From positions 558,001-622,000 of the forward strand of contig JANCIK010000001.1 of assembly GCA_028532985.1 (NCBI GenBank): 64,000 nt of DNA. The letters run 5' to 3'. Below, piece after piece: positions 50,622-64,000 of the stretch. The position numbers and the translations under genes are program-made. Source of the stretch: Stropharia rugosoannulata. Lineage: Eukaryota; Basidiomycota; Agaricomycetes; Agaricales; Strophariaceae. The notes below the pieces were generated by a model. That model ran no database searches. It saw only the letters and a program-made list of their open reading frames with translations, and was not told the origin of the DNA. Position 1 is the stretch's first letter, and every line of letters begins with the position of its first letter.

Positions 50622-51183
50622 GCAGGGAATAATTGCTGAGGGAAAGATCAAACTGAAGAGTGACAGCGAAATCGAATCATACACAGAGACTGGGCTTAAG
50701 TTCCGCCGTCTATGCAGCGATGACGTGACGAAGAACCTGAAGCAGATTGGTGATCTTGATGAGGAAGGAGAAATCAACTCTGCCTGGCGCGATACTGGTG
50801 TCCCCGGTCTGTGGTATATGTTTGGTATGTTTTCTCCGCCGTCGTATGACTCAAAATCACTGATTCTGGTAATACCCCGAAGGTAACCTCGCATTGTGTC
50901 GCTTCCATTCCAAACACATAGCGCTTCGTAAGTCTGCTTACTAGGATTTCTCGATCTCCTTCTGACAGTGTCTGTGCTCTGCTCGCCGGTAACAGAAATC
51001 AAGGCAATGGAGGAGGGTATTTCTGGCCCACGGTACTAAAGTGGTGTTTAAACCTGCGAGATCACGATGCTCTGTATGTTTTATTGTACCCATGTAAATG
51101 CTTATTAAATCCGCTATGTCGAATTGAATGTTACTCGCATACTTCTCATTGTGTTCCATCAAACTTTTGCCGTTGAACGCCAT
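50622..51183 (+). pseudogene. Partial genomic copy of the flavin monooxygenase 3' end
   Basis: Nearly identical to 46558-47215, including two introns and about 130 bp of 3' flanking sequence, so it is a DNA-level copy rather than a reverse-transcribed one. About 120 bp, corresponding to about 46630-46752, is missing; this removes the exon end with the ATG motif (VILFATG) and one intron, yet the frame is kept: ...ESYTETGLKFRRLCSDD. An ATG at 50623 could start a short product ending in GISGPRY. The FAD- and NADPH-binding parts are absent, so it cannot be an active monooxygenase. Confidence 0.85.
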
Positions 51184-51209
51184 TTGATAGAAGGTACGAT
51201 TCAGCTAAA

Positions 51210-51217
51210 TATAAAAT
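51210..51217 (+). promoter_or_regulatory. TATA-like box of GMC gene 4
   Basis: TATAAAAT about 115 bp upstream of the start codon at 51331, just after the end of the duplicated monooxygenase segment. Confidence 0.35.
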
Positions 51218-51330
51218 CATTCAGTTATATGTTAAACGGCCTTTACCTAGCTGCGCCACGCCGTTGAGGTCGCAATAAATCGGTATATGAACGGCAACCT
51301 TTCAAAAATAAGTGACTTGTTCGCAGAAAA

Positions 51331-53673
<2,343 letters not shown>

Positions 53674-54167
53674 GCCTTTGCACTAGTCAGAGAGCTTTTT
53701 ACTACCTTGCTTGTGCACCAATTGATTTCGGTAATATACATATAAATTGTTTGCAAACTTGGGCTGAATGTACGAAGTCCCCTCCTAATGGCTATTAATA
53801 GCGGAAGTACACGTGATACGTTTTGTTTATGTCCATTACGTACACTAACCGCGTTGATTCCAACTTTGCTCCAACTCGCTGCATTTCTTTAATCCTGTCA
53901 CTTTACTTTGAATTCGCTTACTTTGAATTGCTCGACAGCGTAACTCTGAGTTAAACAGATACCATTCGCTTTCCAAAGCCCCTGAGGGACCTTTACTAAG
54001 CTTAATCTTGGGCTCAACTTCTAGCTGATTGCTAGCTGACCCTTCTCTTCATTCTGCTGCGCTATAATATACAAGATAATCTTTCAAGTTTCAATCATTG
54101 CCAAGCTCCAAGTACGTGCTAAAGAGTAAGTACAACATACATTCATAACATCCTAATTCAAAGTTAT
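53674..54167. other. Convergent intergenic, GMC 4 and acyl-CoA oxidase-like genes
   Basis: About 490 bp of presumed 3' sequence. It contains a short direct repeat (ACTTTGAATT twice at about 53905-53930). No gene is seen. Confidence 0.4.
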
Positions 54168-56271
54168 CTATAATCTCGCTCGCACTTGTTTCAGGTTTGT
54201 CGGATTTAGCAGATCAACATGAGCACCACCTGTGAACACTGGCAGACTTTGCATCAGCTCCTCCCACTTTGCATCAGACACGATAGCCGCATACGCATAT
54301 GGCTCGCATCCGGTGTGTTCCAGCAACTGCTCTAAGTGCGGGAACAAAGCACCCAAGGTGGCTGATTCTGCGGCATGTGCTTGCTTTTGTGTCAGGATTC
54401 CATTTTCCGTGTACCACGCCATATCACGGCTGACAGCTCCTGCTTCGAATAGACCCAAAATGAGCGGGTCGACTCCGGCATCCTTGGCGGCTTCATATGC
54501 CATTCTGCTTCCGATGGCTTCTACAAGCCTCACGCTTTGCGGCAGGATACGTTCATTGAAGTCTTGGCTTCGATGCTTTCCGCCGAGTTCTTTCAGTATA
54601 CCCCGAAGGTACTTGAAGACTCCTTGCTCGTGCTTTGCTAGGAGAGTCTCAGGATACTGTGCTTCCGGCACCGAATAGCGGCCAAGAAGGAGCTCGCTAG
54701 CGAGTCCTGTCAACGGACCGTTCAATATGGACTTCGGAAAAGGCTCTGTAGAAAAGACGTACGGATGCTCAACACTAGGACGTCTCCCTCTGCAATAGTA
54801 ACGCCTCGCAACTCACTCTATCCGTCCTGCATCAATACTGGAAACTTTCGCGACGTCAAACATATCTGGGACTGACCTGAAGAGGGCTGAGCATATTGTG
54901 CTCAAATAATCCTTGTGCTCCACAGCGATCAGTAAGAGCGACAATTGACTGCCTCCAGCGGTCGACACAGACCGTCTTGAAGATTGTTGACAAAGCATTC
55001 CGCAGCTCAAGAGTGCTCGCTTTCCTATCAGTATAATGGATACGAATATCTTGATATAGTGCTTCCAAGACGATCGCCTCCACCAGCGCATGAAGAATCG
55101 GTGCTTGTTGAGTGCGGAATGAGATTAAAGGTACAGTTTGGCCATGAGAAGTCGTTACTGTTCGCCTCTTACTGTATTGAGCTACAGTATAGGCGGACAG
55201 CTTTAGAGACGAGATCACCACGGATGTAAGACACACCGAGCCGATTCCTATTCTCCAAATATCCGAGAGAAATTGGAGTCTCCCGTTCTTTGGGGGTTTG
55301 AGGCTCCCGAGAAGTGCAGTACCGGGCAATTGGACATGATTAAAGTAGGTAACGGAATGTCCGAGAGGTTTTGCACCGGAGAGAGGTGGAAGATGGCTGC
55401 CATGTTGCGATATGAACGGGAAATGATTTAATGACTGAGTGAGTGGCTAACAACAGACTCAGAGATAACGTGTTAACATACCGGGATGTTATACCTTTAC
55501 ACATCTCTTTTCCATCGTTCAAGGGGACAATAAATGGTCGAATGCCGAGGAAGTGACCTTTAATAATCATCCTTGCCATAACAATTGAAATTCGAGGTGT
55601 GCCACCAGAAGGGATGCTGGCTGGCATAAACCTATTTTAAAGTGTTGAGAACCCAAACGATAATGACACAGTCTTACAGTCTCTTACTTAGCAGCCATGT
55701 CGTTGGGTGTGTGTAAATCAAAGCAACCATTGGGCAGAAGGGTAGCTGTGGTCTCTATGTTAGGAGCATCAAGGCCATGACCGAGCTCCGTGAGCATAAA
55801 ATGGGCTCTGCATATGACAAGTTGTGAGTGCACATCCCGTACCACAAGCGAGACTGTTAGCTTACGTTACGCTGAAATCCAGGTAAGCCTCCGAGAGGTC
55901 TGCCAGCTCCGGGCGTTTCTTTACAAACGGTGCCAGAGTCCCACCTGAGAGATTGTACTGAAGCGTCCAAAGTGCGACAGCGGCTCCATCATAACCATTT
56001 ACGGGGTCAAGATGCATATTCCAGAACTTCTCGGAGCAGTGTAGGATATCATCAAGACTGGGCTCTTATGAGAATAGTGTAAGTTGAGAGTAGATATCAA
56101 ATAAATATGAATCGACGTACTGTAAGACAGAGCTATAGCCTTTGCACGTCTATGTGAGCGCTCTATTTTCTCATTTATTGGCAAACTCTCAGTTCCAAAG
56201 ACAATAAAATCATTCGTCTTAGTAAGATGCTCCGTAGGGAAGTGCAAACGAGGAGGGAGTCGTAGAGCCAT
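54168..56271 (-). CDS. Acyl-CoA dehydrogenase/oxidase-like protein
   Basis: FAD-dependent family that introduces a double bond next to an acyl thioester; the fungal acyl-CoA oxidases do so in peroxisomes. About eight exons on the minus strand encode about 560 residues from the ATG at 56271. Readable parts: SLDDILHCSEKFWNMHLDPV, AHFMLTELGHGLDAPNIET, MPASIPSGGTPRISIVMARM, GHFLGIRPFIVPLNDGKEM, LPPLSGAKPLGHSVTYFNHV, LRGVTIAEGDVLVLSIRLAS and LELLLGRY-type C-terminal helices ending ...VRARL. No SKL-type peroxisomal signal at the end. One internal exon junction uses an AG one codon before the more obvious site. Its neighbours are GMC 4 and an A-T-TE gene, so a role in making or trimming an acyl group for a metabolite is possible but unproven. 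Confidence 0.8.
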
Positions 56272-58153
56272 GTTACATGCAATGGATGGGAGCAGCGTAA
56301 AGTAAAGCCTTATATATAGGTAGAAGCTCAGTCAAAAGACATCGAAGTCATGCTAAAAGATCAATCAGTAGTAGTGATTGAATTACCCTTGGATACTGAT
56401 ATCACGCTCTGAGTGAGTGTCAGGGCACATAAATCAAACATAGCGTGCAAACTTGCAATCATCTTCTAAGATTATCTCCTACACTTTTCTGTTGGGAATC
56501 AAGGGGTTTATAAAAAGTAGTTGGACTCTCACTCACCACCGGAGAAGCGTCGAAGCACAATGGACCACCGTCGCAGGAGAACGCTCCGAGATTTAACTGA
56601 CCCTGGCAGTGGTTGTCTCAAGGTACCGGTCTACGCATTAAAACTTGAGTCTTTGCAGCTGGATCAGCTGCGCCTGAGTGTTGTTGTTAGCCTCCAAGCT
56701 TCAAGCTTCAAGATGATACTCATAATCAACTCACATATCAACTTATTGCACCCGTGCCAATGGACCCAAAACAGACCTCTGGGACTTGAGCCGAAAGCGG
56801 TCTAAAAGCCAAGATGCCGTACTTGAAGAACTTGAAACAAATCAACGATCAATCAAATGCACTCCCAGCGCAACCTCGGACTTTGCATAGAAGTAAGCGC
56901 ACTGAGATTTTAAGTTACGTGGCCGCAATCATACTACTACTAGAATGTACTTGACTGACACTCCGAACCAATACTCCAAAGAAATACTATTTACTCATGT
57001 TTGATGGAAAGTCAACCTGTTTCAAGTACATAATGGTTATATACAGGGAGGAAGGACACTATAGTCAGTGGTCAACCGGTCACTTCGGTCTTTTTCACGC
57101 CAACTCAGATTATCCGCGAACAAATTAATGGATTCGGTGCTAATACTAGGATGGAATCATCATTGGCTGTCTATGTCAGTACTGGTCAGGAACTCACGAT
57201 AAGTAAAAAAGTAGTTATCTGAGCTGTCTAATTGAACGTTGATATACAAACTACTAGGTAAACTGTACGTATGATTGCAGTGTGCATGCCATATACTGCT
57301 GGCGCCCACCAGTGTAGTGACCACAAAGGTGTCGCCGTATTATACGTCATGTATTTGGTTCGTCGTTTATAGTCAGAAAATAGTAGGCTCGCGACCAGCC
57401 GTTACCTGCCGACTTGCCGAAGTTACCTTCAGGCGACTTTTCGCACTCCGAACCCTTTTTGGACGACTTCGCACTTGCTTGCTCTCGGCCACTCGGCATC
57501 TCCTGTGCACGCCCCGGTAGTAAAAAGCACCCCACATACATGAATAAGCAGCCAAAAGAGAGAAAAACTGTGTTCAAGTGCACATGACTGGCAACCTGTT
57601 TTTGGCGACCAAAATGGGCCGGCGCCCCAGTGATAATTCAGTAAAGCTGCTGATATGTAACCGAGCTAAGTTGGGTGAAGGGGGTCATTCAGGCAGAGTA
57701 CGTTTATTCCAAATTTTAGGAAAACCTGATACAGGCAGCATAACCACTGTGATGGGGTAAGATCAAGATAAGACACCATTAGTAGACATTGAAGGAAGTA
57801 AGCATTCAGAGTCCGTCATGTCAGGAAGCCGCGATACAAGCCCCTTAAGTAGCTTTACGTTACATTCTAATTTAACAGTTCAGGGACTGTTACAGCTTAT
57901 GCAACAGAGAGTGACTGTACATACGTGCAAAGCCTCTACTACCGCTTGGCATATTCTACTGAGATCTTACGATCATCAAGTCATGAGCGCTCCTGTTTCA
58001 GGGACCCGGTTTGCAATACACCAGATACACCCTGATACACCTGTACTCGAATTGTTCTCCGATTTGGATATGCTAATGGCTAGCGGCTTTAAAACTCGGA
58101 AAAGGGGAGGGGTGTCCTCTCTGTGCTGCATCTGAAAAGTGTTACCTTCATCC
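56272..58153. other. 1.9-kb divergent intergenic region
   Basis: Lies between the divergent acyl-CoA oxidase-like and A-T-TE 2 genes. Frames at 56521-56805 and 57818-58135 (105 residues) show no domain. A shared promoter region is likely. Confidence 0.4.
56311..56318 (-). promoter_or_regulatory. TATA box of acyl-CoA oxidase-like gene
   Basis: TATATATA, 40 bp upstream of the start codon at 56271 on the minus strand, a close but workable core-promoter distance. Confidence 0.5.
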
Positions 58154-61100
58154 ATGCGACCTTCAGATAACGATATTTTGGACGATACAGTGCCTCGGGC
58201 ATTTGTTAAACCACCTCTGGACGGGTCACTTAACGTACTCGATATAATCGAGCAACACGGGCATCGGAGCCCTACGCACCCCTTATTCAAGTACGTCGAC
58301 GCCGCGGACAAGGTCGTCACGATTACATGGGCCGACGCGGTGAAAGCATTCAATGCGGCTACTCTTTACGTGGAGGAAAATACCAGAGAGACCGTAAAAT
58401 CTCGCTCTACGCCTTTGGTTGTCGGAATATTGGCAAATCTAGGTGAGGCTGTGGCACTCATTGAAAAACTAACACGAAGTTCTGATTACTTTGCTTTAGA
58501 TTCGGTCACATATGCGACGCTCATCGTCGGTATTATGAACGCAGGATATACCCCATTCCCCATTTCACCGAGGAACTCTCCAGAAGGCGTAGCCCACCTT
58601 CTTTCCGTGACTGAGTGCAGTGTGCTCTATGTGTCGGATGATCTGCCCATCCAGAAGTTGCTTGCATCTTCGTTTAACCACTTTCAGAAGAATAATCCAG
58701 CCACACGTCCAATCACTTCTCTGAAAGCACCGGTGTTTGATGATCTGTATGCTAAACAGGCCCTCAGCTTACATACCGACACTATGCCCTCCTTCCGCAA
58801 AGTGCTTGACCAAACGGCTCCCTGCGTCATAATCCATTCTTCGGGGACAGTATCCTTCCCCAAACCCATCACAATCACTTATCGAATGTTTTTTGAGCAT
58901 GCTCTAATGCTTGGTATGTTTACTTTTTTGATCCATGCGCTATTATGGTCTCACGCAGGCTTCAATAGGATTGGAAGGCGATTTCTGCGGAGAGGTTGTG
59001 TCAGTGCATGCAACGCCCATGTACCGTCCGTATTAGCCATAATTCGTAATATGTCTCTAGACATCTAACAATTGACACTGACAGATCTCATGGGGTTAAG
59101 GTCGATAGCATACTCGGTAAGTGATCGAGCCTCAGCGCTCCAGCACTATACCGTCGTTTAATTATAAAATTTCACAGGCCGTTCTGGGAATAGCACTATC
59201 AGTCTTCCGCCCATCTAATCCAGCTATAGTGGCATCACCTGATGCAGTGCTTACATCCTCAGTGGCCACGGGAGCGTCTCGGATTTCCTGCCCACCTTCT
59301 TTCCTCGAGGTGAGCCATATGCTCCATTTAATAGGTTCGTGGGAATAATCAAGGTACAGAGTTGGGCATTAGATCACTCTGACGTTCAAAGGCTGAAAAC
59401 CTTCAAATGGGTGGTAAGAGCCTCTTTTCTTATTTCCATAATTGACCATAATAGTTTATATCATTAACAGATGTACGGAGGAGGTCCTTTGGACGCCACC
59501 GTCGGGGACAACCTAGCTCGAGAGGGCGTCAAGTTAATGCCAACTCTTGGACTGTAAGATCTCAGATATTTAGACGGACTCAGACTTCTAATGCTCCATC
59601 AAGCACCGAAGTCGGACCCATTACCTCCTACATCCCGAGTAAGAGATCCAATAGCAGCCAATACAGAGCTGTCGATCCTGACCTACATTCATCCCTTCAG
59701 AACAGAAGAAGTCGACAGAATGGAGTTGGCTTACGGTAAGAAGCATATCTCTCACGGATGCCTGTCGCTGATGCACGCGCACATTTAGTTCAGCCCATTT
59801 TTAGACTTGCAATTCATCAAAGAGGACGGATACAAAGATGATGTATACCGTATGATAATCAAGGTAAGCTCATGGAGCTGAGCGGCGCTCACCACGGTCT
59901 CATTACTGACCTATTGATACTCTAGCGCAACTTATTCAAGACACCATCCGTTACAAATGTAATGATCGGAGGTGTTCCTGCATACGACACGAGTGATTTG
60001 TATGTCAGGCATCCTACAGAGCCAGACTTGTGGAAGATCGTGGGAAGAGCAGGTGTGTCCAGAAATTTAGCAGACACGGCTGTGATGCTTAGGCGCGTTC
60101 TCAGATGATCAAATTATGCATAGCACTGGGGTTTGTACTGCGTCGGTTTTATATGTTACTTCTAAGTGTACTGATCAATTTCCTTTTTTTTGGACTTTAG
60201 GAGAAGGTGATTATTTTCTTTAACATAACATAATGCCGTGCCGCTAACTTAGATGGGCTTATCGAAGACTAACCCTATTCCTATCGGTACGTATTGCTAC
60301 CTGGGCTTTCAAGAGTAAATAATGTTAAAATCTTGTTTCAGAGGCAGAACTTGAGAAAAGCCCTCTAATATCGAAGGCGATCGTGTTCGGAAGAGCGAGG
60401 TTCCGGCCTGGTGTCGTTATATTTCCATCTGAGGATCAAGTATTTAGTCCCGAGGATGTTGACAGAAAAGATAAATATATCGCCAGAATTTGGTAAGCAC
60501 TCCATGCAAAACTGCAGAAGATTGATGCTCTGACATTTTGACTAATATCGCATGTGTAGGTCCACAGTGTCGGCGACGAATCAATCATCTCCGCAGCATT
60601 CCAGGATATTCAAGGAGGTAAATAACCAATCAAAGATTATGAGTCAGTTACTTACTACCCAGTTTTCAGATGATACTCATCGCTGATCCTAATAAGCCGT
60701 ATGAGGTCTCCTCTATTAAAGGAGTTGTGCGCAGGACGACTACACTTGACAGGTATAAGGAGGAGATTGATACCCTGTACGATTCAGTAGAGGGCGAGAA
60801 CGGGGGAAAGCCCAAAGTGATACTTGACAGTTCGCGCAGAATTGACTATGCCGAGATTCGTACGCACATTAAAGAATGCGTTGAAAACGTTTTGGGTGAA
60901 GACCTTCGTGACGAAGATGACATCTTCCGCGCCGGTGCTGACAGGTACGCTGCTTCTTTGTATCCATTTATCCTCGAACTTATATCATGGCCGTGTAGCT
61001 TATGCACCGTCTCCATAAGAAATGCAATAATCCAACGTCTGAAAGGATTGGCTCTCATGGACGAGGCATCGATTCAAAATCTTCCTCGAGATCTTCTCTA

Positions 61101-62240
61101 CATCCTTCCGTCCATTTCTCAGATGTCCGCCTTTATATATGGGGCTATTCGCTTTTCACAAAGTAAGAAGGCGCTCGTACCAGACACACCGGCTGCCGTC
61201 CAAAAGCCGCCAAAGGGTTCCGGGTTTGACGCCGACATGCAATGGCAGAAGATTCTACAGTCCAAGGAGACAGTGACAGAACTCTCGAAAGGGGATGGCA
61301 TACCGCTTATTTTACTACATGGTAAGCCTTCTGCATCCACCTGGCGCTGATAATTATCTGAAAAACATTCAAGGCGGCTCGGGAACCTTGCACACCTTTC
61401 ACTCTTTTACTCGGTGCACCACTGCGGTATGGGGAGTTCAGGTAACTCCGGAAACGCCTGTCGACTCTGTCGAGTCTTGGGCGAGACATTACTTCCAGAA
61501 GATTAAAGTAAGATGCCAGAAAAAGTCTACGATGGCTAGACTAACATATGTTTTTGCAGGAAAGGCGTCCGGTAGGCCCTTACCGACTGGCGAGCTACAG
61601 TGGATCCTGCGTTTTGATCTTGGAACTAATCCTACTATTTCAACGTGCGGGAGATCGTGTCATCCAATTTAGCATGTTGGATCACTTCCCAATTTACTAT
61701 TTCCCATCCTTGAATGCTGATGAAGTTGAACTCGATGACCCAAAATGGTTCCAAGGTCACCTGAAGCAATCCTTGGAGGAAATGATGGAAACCATTGCCA
61801 ACACATCCGGCGAGATGGGCGCGCGTGCAGCTCAGCGATACAAGGAGTTGAAGATTGCCTTCAGTGGCGGACCAGTTGCGCCTACGATCAAGAACTTGAT
61901 AGAGACATCTACCCCTCTTATCTGGACGGCTCTCGAATACATGCTCAAGGAAAGATTTATGGTGGAGGTAGTCGAGGACGGCGTTTCGAGAAAACGCTGG
62001 TCGCCCGCGCGCTTCCGCGAATTTACAAGTGGTATTATTCATCCGCTAACGGTGTATGTGGCCAAGACCGGGATCAGGAGTAAGACCCCTCCTCATTTGA
62101 TGGACCAGGCATACGAGGACCTTGGAGCCAGGCAATTCTTCCCGAATGCGAGGGTCAAATATTTCGAGGGCGGTCATCTTGATTTCTTGTACGATGACGT
62201 CCTACTGCGTAGCGTGGAGACGGACTTCGAAGCTGCCTGA
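58154..62240 (+). CDS. NRPS-like synthetase 2: adenylation-thiolation-thioesterase (A-T-TE)
   Basis: Paralogue of the gene at 32360, with the same domain order and intron positions; 20 exons, about 1,010 residues. The ATG at 58154 is the first in frame. The A domain shows HPLFKYVDAADKVVTITWAD, HSSGTVSFPKPI, ATPMYH, MYGGGPLDA, YDTSDLYVRHP and ADQIMHSTGEK-type motifs, then FRPGVVIFPSED and PQHSRIFKEMILIADPNKP. A 6-nt exon (60201-60206) codes Glu-Lys of the GEKTNP motif. The carrier domain is EDDIFRAGADSL, the pantetheine Ser codon being split by an intron at 60945. The TE has HGGSGTLHTFHS, RLASYSGSCVLI, MLDHFP and GGHLDFL, so Ser, Asp and His are all present. All donors are GT here. The substrate cannot be predicted. 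Confidence 0.88.
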
Positions 62241-62717
62241 AATGTAGATGTAATGTAATCTCAGTGTTCAGCGAGTAATTATGTATTTAAAAGTCATCTT
62301 TCCAGCAAGCTGAGAGGTCGAGTGAATGTTATGTCGGAAGCAAGAGGTTCAAAGAAGGAGGTTGCGCTCCGAAGCGCGCAATCAACGCGCAATGTTGTTT
62401 TCTGGCCGGTGATCTCCGAGCATATGACTCAGCGGCAGATTGGCAGCCGTTAGGGAGCCGACAGAATTTCTAACTGCTCTCTTGCCGCCAGACTCTGGAG
62501 TCACAAACCTTAGACCGCCAATCTTCTGATTCTTGGGCGCTTATCGATTGCTTTATCAACTTCATATCGCACTTATTCACTATCCCTATTCACTAGAACA
62601 ACAGCCGTCTACCCCAACGTCGACAACTATTGACGCTAGCCTGACGTAATCGAATCTGAACTTTTTCACCTTTCATCTTGAAGCATCTTTATCGTATCTT
62701 GCAACTCAACAATAAAC
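62241..62717. other. Intergenic, promoter of RGG-rich gene
   Basis: About 480 bp. Pyrimidine-rich just before the start codon. No gene is seen. Confidence 0.4.
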
Positions 62718-64000
62718 ATGGCTAAAGGAAATCATGGAAGAGGCGGGGGAAGGGGTCGAGGTCGTGGAGACTTCCGTGGCGGAGGTAAGAAAGGTGGTAT
62801 GAAAGGAGCTGCGAGCATCGCCGACGAGCTTGATTTTACTGTTCAAATGTATGCGGATGGTATGTATTCGCTACACCTCCTTGACTTCTGTCATTAACAA
62901 ATCCTTAGCACAACAAACCGCATCTACCTCAGGCCCAGCCTACGGTCGTGGTGCCCGGGGTGGCGGTAATGCATCGACGCCTAGCACGCCTGGTAGAGGA
63001 CGAGGTCGTGGACGGGGGGGACGGGGTGGCTATGATTTTCCTTTTGGCGGACGTGGACGTGGTAGGCCAGAAGCCAGCACGCCGCGGCGCGGAGATTGGG
63101 GGATCGGTGCATCGCCGCGAGGGAGGGGAGGTCGCGGTGCTGCCGGCGCATATACAGGAAGGCCGACGACACTTTCGGGTCTCCTATATCAAGAGCGACC
63201 TTTACTCCGTCCTATAGTATTTGTTCCATCTGTGTTAAGTAGAGTTCTGTTCCAAGAGGAGGAAGAGCTGCTCAAACCAGGAGTAGAAGATGTTGGTACG
63301 TCCCCATATGTTGATGTCTGCGGTCATAGCGCCGATGCTTTTTTCTTTCAGATGACACAGAACAAAGTCATATTCCGACCGCAGATAAAGTTGCCAGGGT
63401 CTTCAGCGGGGACGCAAATAAATCCGGATCAGAATCATCAGACGACGATGACGAAGAGGAGATTGAGGAAGTTGATTTCAACGAAGTTTCAAAACTATTT
63501 GATGCTTCAGCGAGCACCACCACAACCACTATACGCAAGAGCAAGCTGGCGGATAGCTTTGCTATAGAAGAACAACGCTTCACCGGTTTCTACACCGATC
63601 TTGAACCTACGCCAGTCGTGGAATCGCATCCAACAGAGCAAGACGTGGAGGACCTCACGCGGATGATGGAGGAAACACTTTCCGCTACGGAAGATGTGCA
63701 GATACAGAATATGACTGTTATTGATGCAGCGTCAAATACGAATAATGGAGGCTCATTATTTTGCATAGATGTAAACCCTACGCCCCTTCCTGCTTCCGTG
63801 GCTCCAGCGCCTGGTCTGAAACCATCAGCCCTACGCTCAGATGATGAAGACGACGTGATTGTCTATGTCGCCCCGCACCCCCGACAGTCCATATCTTCGT
63901 CACCGATGCTCGCAAAGAATTCTGTGGTTGATGCACCCCCTCAACATGAAGATGGGGAGGTCAAGACCGTCCCAGATACATCTGCATTCACGCCGTACGT
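62718..64000 (+). CDS. RGG-rich, probably nucleic-acid-binding protein, 3' end outside window
   Basis: Exons 62718-62859, 62909-63295 and 63352 to beyond the window. The N-terminus (MAKGNHGRGGGRGRGRGDFR) and a second Gly/Arg tract near residues 60-115 are RGG boxes typical of RNA-binding and pre-mRNA-processing proteins. Then comes a conserved-looking block (LLYQERPLLRPIVFVPSVLS, LFQEEEELLKPGVEDV) and an acidic stretch (SGSESSDDDDEEEIEEVDFN) resembling the front half of fungal Sqs1-type R3H/G-patch proteins that stimulate the helicase Prp43. Any R3H or G-patch domain would lie off the right edge, so this family call is tentative. The start ATG is well placed and both introns are in phase. Confidence 0.7.

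Noticed and set aside
57818..58135. 105-residue open frame just upstream of A-T-TE gene 2
   Set aside because: No domain; it could be leader sequence of the next gene. Not enough support.

Overview
The window is nuclear DNA from a filamentous basidiomycete, most likely a plant-litter- or wood-decaying mushroom-forming fungus (Agaricomycetes). Genes are split by many short introns (about 50-70 bp, GT..AG). The content includes secreted aryl-alcohol-oxidase-type GMC flavoenzymes, a GH11 xylanase with a fungal cellulose-binding domain, GPI-type CFEM proteins and NRPS-like adenylating enzymes. No bacterial-type operons, CRISPR arrays, tRNA or rRNA genes were recognised. Exon structures were worked out by hand from splice signals, reading frame and comparison between paralogues inside the window, so small boundary errors are possible.

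Layout. 0-2.5 kb: 3' part of a heavy-metal P1B-ATPase. 3-8 kb: two tandem GMC oxidoreductases. 8.4-10.5 kb: an unrecognised Ser/Pro-rich protein. 11.1-13.6 kb: MFS anion:cation symporter. 13.9-15.6 kb (minus): Sec2-type Rab exchange factor. 15.9-18.3 kb (minus): third GMC oxidoreductase. 20.5-24.2 kb: two CFEM GPI-anchored proteins flanking a Dap1/PGRMC1-type haem protein. 25.8-27.7 kb: a likely OTT_1508-type deaminase. 29.3-30.8 kb: orphan protein. 32.4-36.4 kb: NRPS-like A-T-TE enzyme. 38.1-39.0 kb: GH11 xylanase-CBM1. 40.8-43.6 kb: BCS1-type AAA ATPase. 44.6-47.1 kb: flavin monooxygenase. 47.2-47.5 kb: a methyltransferase remnant. 47.6-48.8 kb: TMEM53-like hydrolase. 49.7-51.2 kb: diverged tandem repeats and a partial copy of the flavin monooxygenase. 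51.3-53.7 kb: fourth GMC gene. 54.2-56.3 kb (minus): acyl-CoA oxidase-like protein. 58.2-62.2 kb: second A-T-TE enzyme. 62.7 kb to the edge: RGG-rich protein, cut by the window end.

Together the genes suggest a region where housekeeping genes (Sec2, Dap1, BCS1) sit among accessory genes for oxidative decay of plant material and a possible specialised-metabolite set (A-T-TE enzymes, flavin monooxygenase, acyl-CoA oxidase-like protein, GMC oxidases, MFS transporter). The most notable observations are: the BCS1 gene ends in UGA-CUA-G, a known leaky-stop context, followed by 115 open in-frame codons ending in a hydrophobic tail; four GC-AG introns lie in a single A-T-TE gene whose paralogue has GT at each site; a 6-nt micro-exon is shared by both A-T-TE genes; one GMC gene has a GA in place of the GT donor; two CFEM genes flank a haem-binding gene; and the flavin monooxygenase has a partial genomic copy with a frame-preserving internal deletion.
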